Shown here piece after piece: positions 63,499-64,000 of a DNA stretch of 64,000 bases. This stretch comes from Caecitellus pseudoparvulus (lineage: Eukaryota; Bigyra: Bicosoecida): NCBI GenBank assembly GCA_965644315.1, contig CBFFRQ010000068.1, positions 620,001-684,000 on the forward strand, in the 5' to 3' direction. The notes below the pieces were generated by a model. The model did not search any database and was not told the origin of the DNA. It was given only the letters and a program-made list of their open reading frames with translations. The first letter of the stretch is position 1, and every line of letters starts with the position of its first letter. The position numbers and the translations under genes were made by a program.

Positions 63499-64000
63499 AT
63501 GCCGCTGAAGCAGTTGTTCCAGATAGGGCCCCAGTTTCACGGCCATGGCCGGGCAAAGTTCGCCTGGCACCCTGCGGGGCTCCTGCTCGCGTCGGCAGGC
63601 AACAGCGGTTAGTGCAGGCGTGGCCATCGCCCGTCGGCGAAGGCGGCCTTCACTTGCTCCCTGGCTGCCTCACGCGCAGGCGTCTGCTCCATCTTCGACC
63701 GCAAAGGCAAGCAAGTGGCAGAGTTCGTGCTTGCGGAAAAGCGGCAAGTCGCTGACATTCAGTGGGACTGGGAGGGCGAGGTGAGCAGGCGGCGCAGGGT
63801 CTGGCCTGGTGGCTCCGCGACGCTGCAGGGGGCACCTCCCGGCGCTCCGCTCGCAGACGGTGGCCGTGATGCAGACTGGCTGTGACTCACTGACGCTGTG
63901 GAACTCCAGCTCCAAGGCCTCTCAGCAGCTGGAGACTGGGCTGAAGGGGCTGAGTTACATGTCCTGGAGCAAGACCGGCCCCCAACTCGTGGCGGGTGAC
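63499..64000 (+). CDS. WDR19: intraflagellar transport protein IFT144/WDR19, 5' end only
   Basis: Exons 63499-63607, 63680-63780 and 63857 onward join in phase and run off the window end after about 118 residues. The start MPLKQLFQIGPQFHGHG precedes the first WD repeats: KFAWHPAGLLLASAGNSGV, IFDRKGKQVAEFVL, IQWDWEGETVAVMQ and SYMSWSKTGPQLVAGD. These match the IFT144 start of animals (FAWQ...YLAVTGADYIVKIFDRHGQ, then MDWDKDGDVLAVI and LWSKVGSFLAVGT). IFT144 is a core subunit of the IFT-A complex for retrograde transport and membrane-protein entry in cilia. Because only the first propeller begins here, other IFT-A WD proteins (IFT122, IFT140) cannot be excluded, but the order of motifs favours IFT144. 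Confidence 0.85.

Overview
The window is nuclear DNA from a GC-rich, compact, flagellated unicellular eukaryote. Genes on both strands are broken by very short GT-AG introns, mostly 56-94 nt, often with a GTGCGT or GTGAGT donor. The two tRNA genes end in T-runs of Pol III type, and start sites have Kozak-like contexts. I cannot name the lineage. TMEM216, KATNIP and IFT144/WDR19 genes imply a cilium or flagellum, and COQ3 and PNPase imply a mitochondrion. No gene here is diagnostic of a plastid. I reassembled exons by eye, requiring GT-AG borders, phase agreement and alignment to remembered family members. Where that worked, exon limits are given.

Layout, 1-25 kb: the 3'-truncated end of an ABCC-type ABC transporter (-), a small one-TM protein (+), COQ3 (-), PPP2R3C/TON2 (+), a likely organellar AAA ATPase (-), tRNA-Val(CAC), a RagA/Gtr1 GTPase (-), an L43-like mitochondrial ribosomal protein (+), TMEM216 (+), CTNNBL1 (-), EFR3 (-) and a large RRM protein (-). 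25-47.7 kb: casein kinase II alpha (+), a secretory-pathway DxD glycosyltransferase (+), a giant mosaic surface or secreted protein spanning about 10 kb without an obvious intron (+), an MFS carrier (+) overlapping at its 3' end an acylphosphatase-like secreted protein (-), PNPase (+) and KATNIP (-).

47.7-56.1 kb is the accessory island. It holds an ankyrin-repeat gene (-) whose 114-bp repeat array is split by about 2.2 kb of foreign sequence containing a perfect 26-bp hairpin. Beside it lies a decayed 2.1-kb hAT transposon with 22-bp perfect terminal inverted repeats, a 7/8 matching target duplication and a recognisable transposase dimerisation segment. 56.1-64 kb: tRNA-Ser(CGA), a divergent ubiquitin-like gene ending in AGN instead of GG (+), convergent with a large ubiquitin protease (-), then IMP4 (+) and the 5' end of IFT144/WDR19 (+).

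Most of the window is housekeeping: signalling (RagA, CK2, PP2A regulatory subunit, EFR3), RNA work (CTNNBL1, IMP4, PNPase, RRM) and cilium building. The most unusual items are the giant surface protein, the ubiquitin-like gene and the ankyrin/transposon island.
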